NCBI GenBank assembly: GCA_013396525.1
Contig: VWYX01000746.1
Location: 25,212-89,211 of the forward strand
Source of the DNA: Chaetorhynchus papuensis
Lineage: Eukaryota; Chordata; Aves; Passeriformes; Rhipiduridae
DNA length: 64,000 bases
Direction of reading: 5' to 3'
This document shows, piece by piece, positions 63,998 to 64,000 of the stretch (positions are counted from its first letter, which is position 1; the number at the start of each line of letters is the position of its first letter). A program made the position numbers and the translations under genes. The notes below the pieces were generated by a model, which was not told the DNA's origin, did not search any database, and worked only from the letters and a program-made list of their open reading frames with translations.

Positions 63998-64000
63998 AAA

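Larger units (their letters stand above)
39022..64000 (-). other. SYT9 intron 1 (partial; upstream part off the window)
   Basis: The exon 2 acceptor shows that an upstream exon encoding the luminal N-terminus must exist. I see no GC-rich first exon or CpG island to the right edge, so exon 1 and the promoter should lie beyond 64000. The stretch contains an ERV-like segment at 39.05-39.54 kb, CR1 fragments at 42.9, 47.6, 49.5 and 52.7 kb, a 103-bp duplication at 53.7 kb, and simple repeats. The rest is plain AT-leaning intron sequence. Confidence 0.8.

Noticed and set aside
39022..64000. SYT9 exon 1 within the window
   Set aside because: No GC-rich segment or frame on the minus strand resembles the short luminal N-terminus of the family.

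Overview
The window is vertebrate nuclear DNA and almost certainly comes from a bird, probably a songbird. It has sparse exons with canonical GT/AG splice sites, long AT-leaning introns, several 3'-end fragments of CR1-type LINEs, and a tRNA-Ile-headed, CR1-tailed SINE of the kind known from zebra finch (TguSINE1-like). I see no bacterial gene organisation, operon, CRISPR array or functional RNA gene.

One protein-coding gene is supported: synaptotagmin-9 (SYT9) on the minus strand. Five consecutive internal coding exons fit together with compatible phases. Exon 2 (38670-39021) carries the transmembrane segment and acidic linker. Exon 3 (36502-37045) carries the rest of the linker and the whole C2A domain. 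Exons 4 (10386-10506), 5 (9175-9346) and 6 (8462-8591) carry C2B. Together they give 440 codons of a protein usually about 490 residues long. The first coding exon (short luminal N-terminus) should lie beyond position 64000. The last one (two or so C-terminal residues plus the 3'UTR) was not found and probably lies before position 1. Most of the window is therefore SYT9 intron: intron 1 from 39022 to the right edge, intron 2 about 1.6 kb, intron 3 about 25.9 kb, introns 4 and 5 about 1.0 and 0.6 kb, and intron 6 or flanking DNA from 8461 to the left edge.

The introns hold mobile-element debris and local duplications. These are CR1 fragments at about 12.2, 13.4, 21.7, 42.9, 47.6, 49.5 and 52.7 kb; the SINE at 27.1 kb; a well-bounded solo LTR at 11531-11919 with a 5-bp target duplication; and two less certain LTR/ERV-like stretches at about 28.0 kb and 39.05-39.54 kb. 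There is a 13-bp all-purine minisatellite at 1366-1461, a 120-bp tandem duplication at 35181-35420 that keeps a 178-codon minus-strand ORF open, and an apparently perfect 103-bp tandem duplication at 53650-53855. A small CpG-dense patch lies at about 2505-2660. No new multi-gene system is present. The items most worth a second look are the CpG patch, the in-frame 120-bp duplication, the ERV-like sequence just upstream of SYT9 exon 2, and the missing terminal exon.
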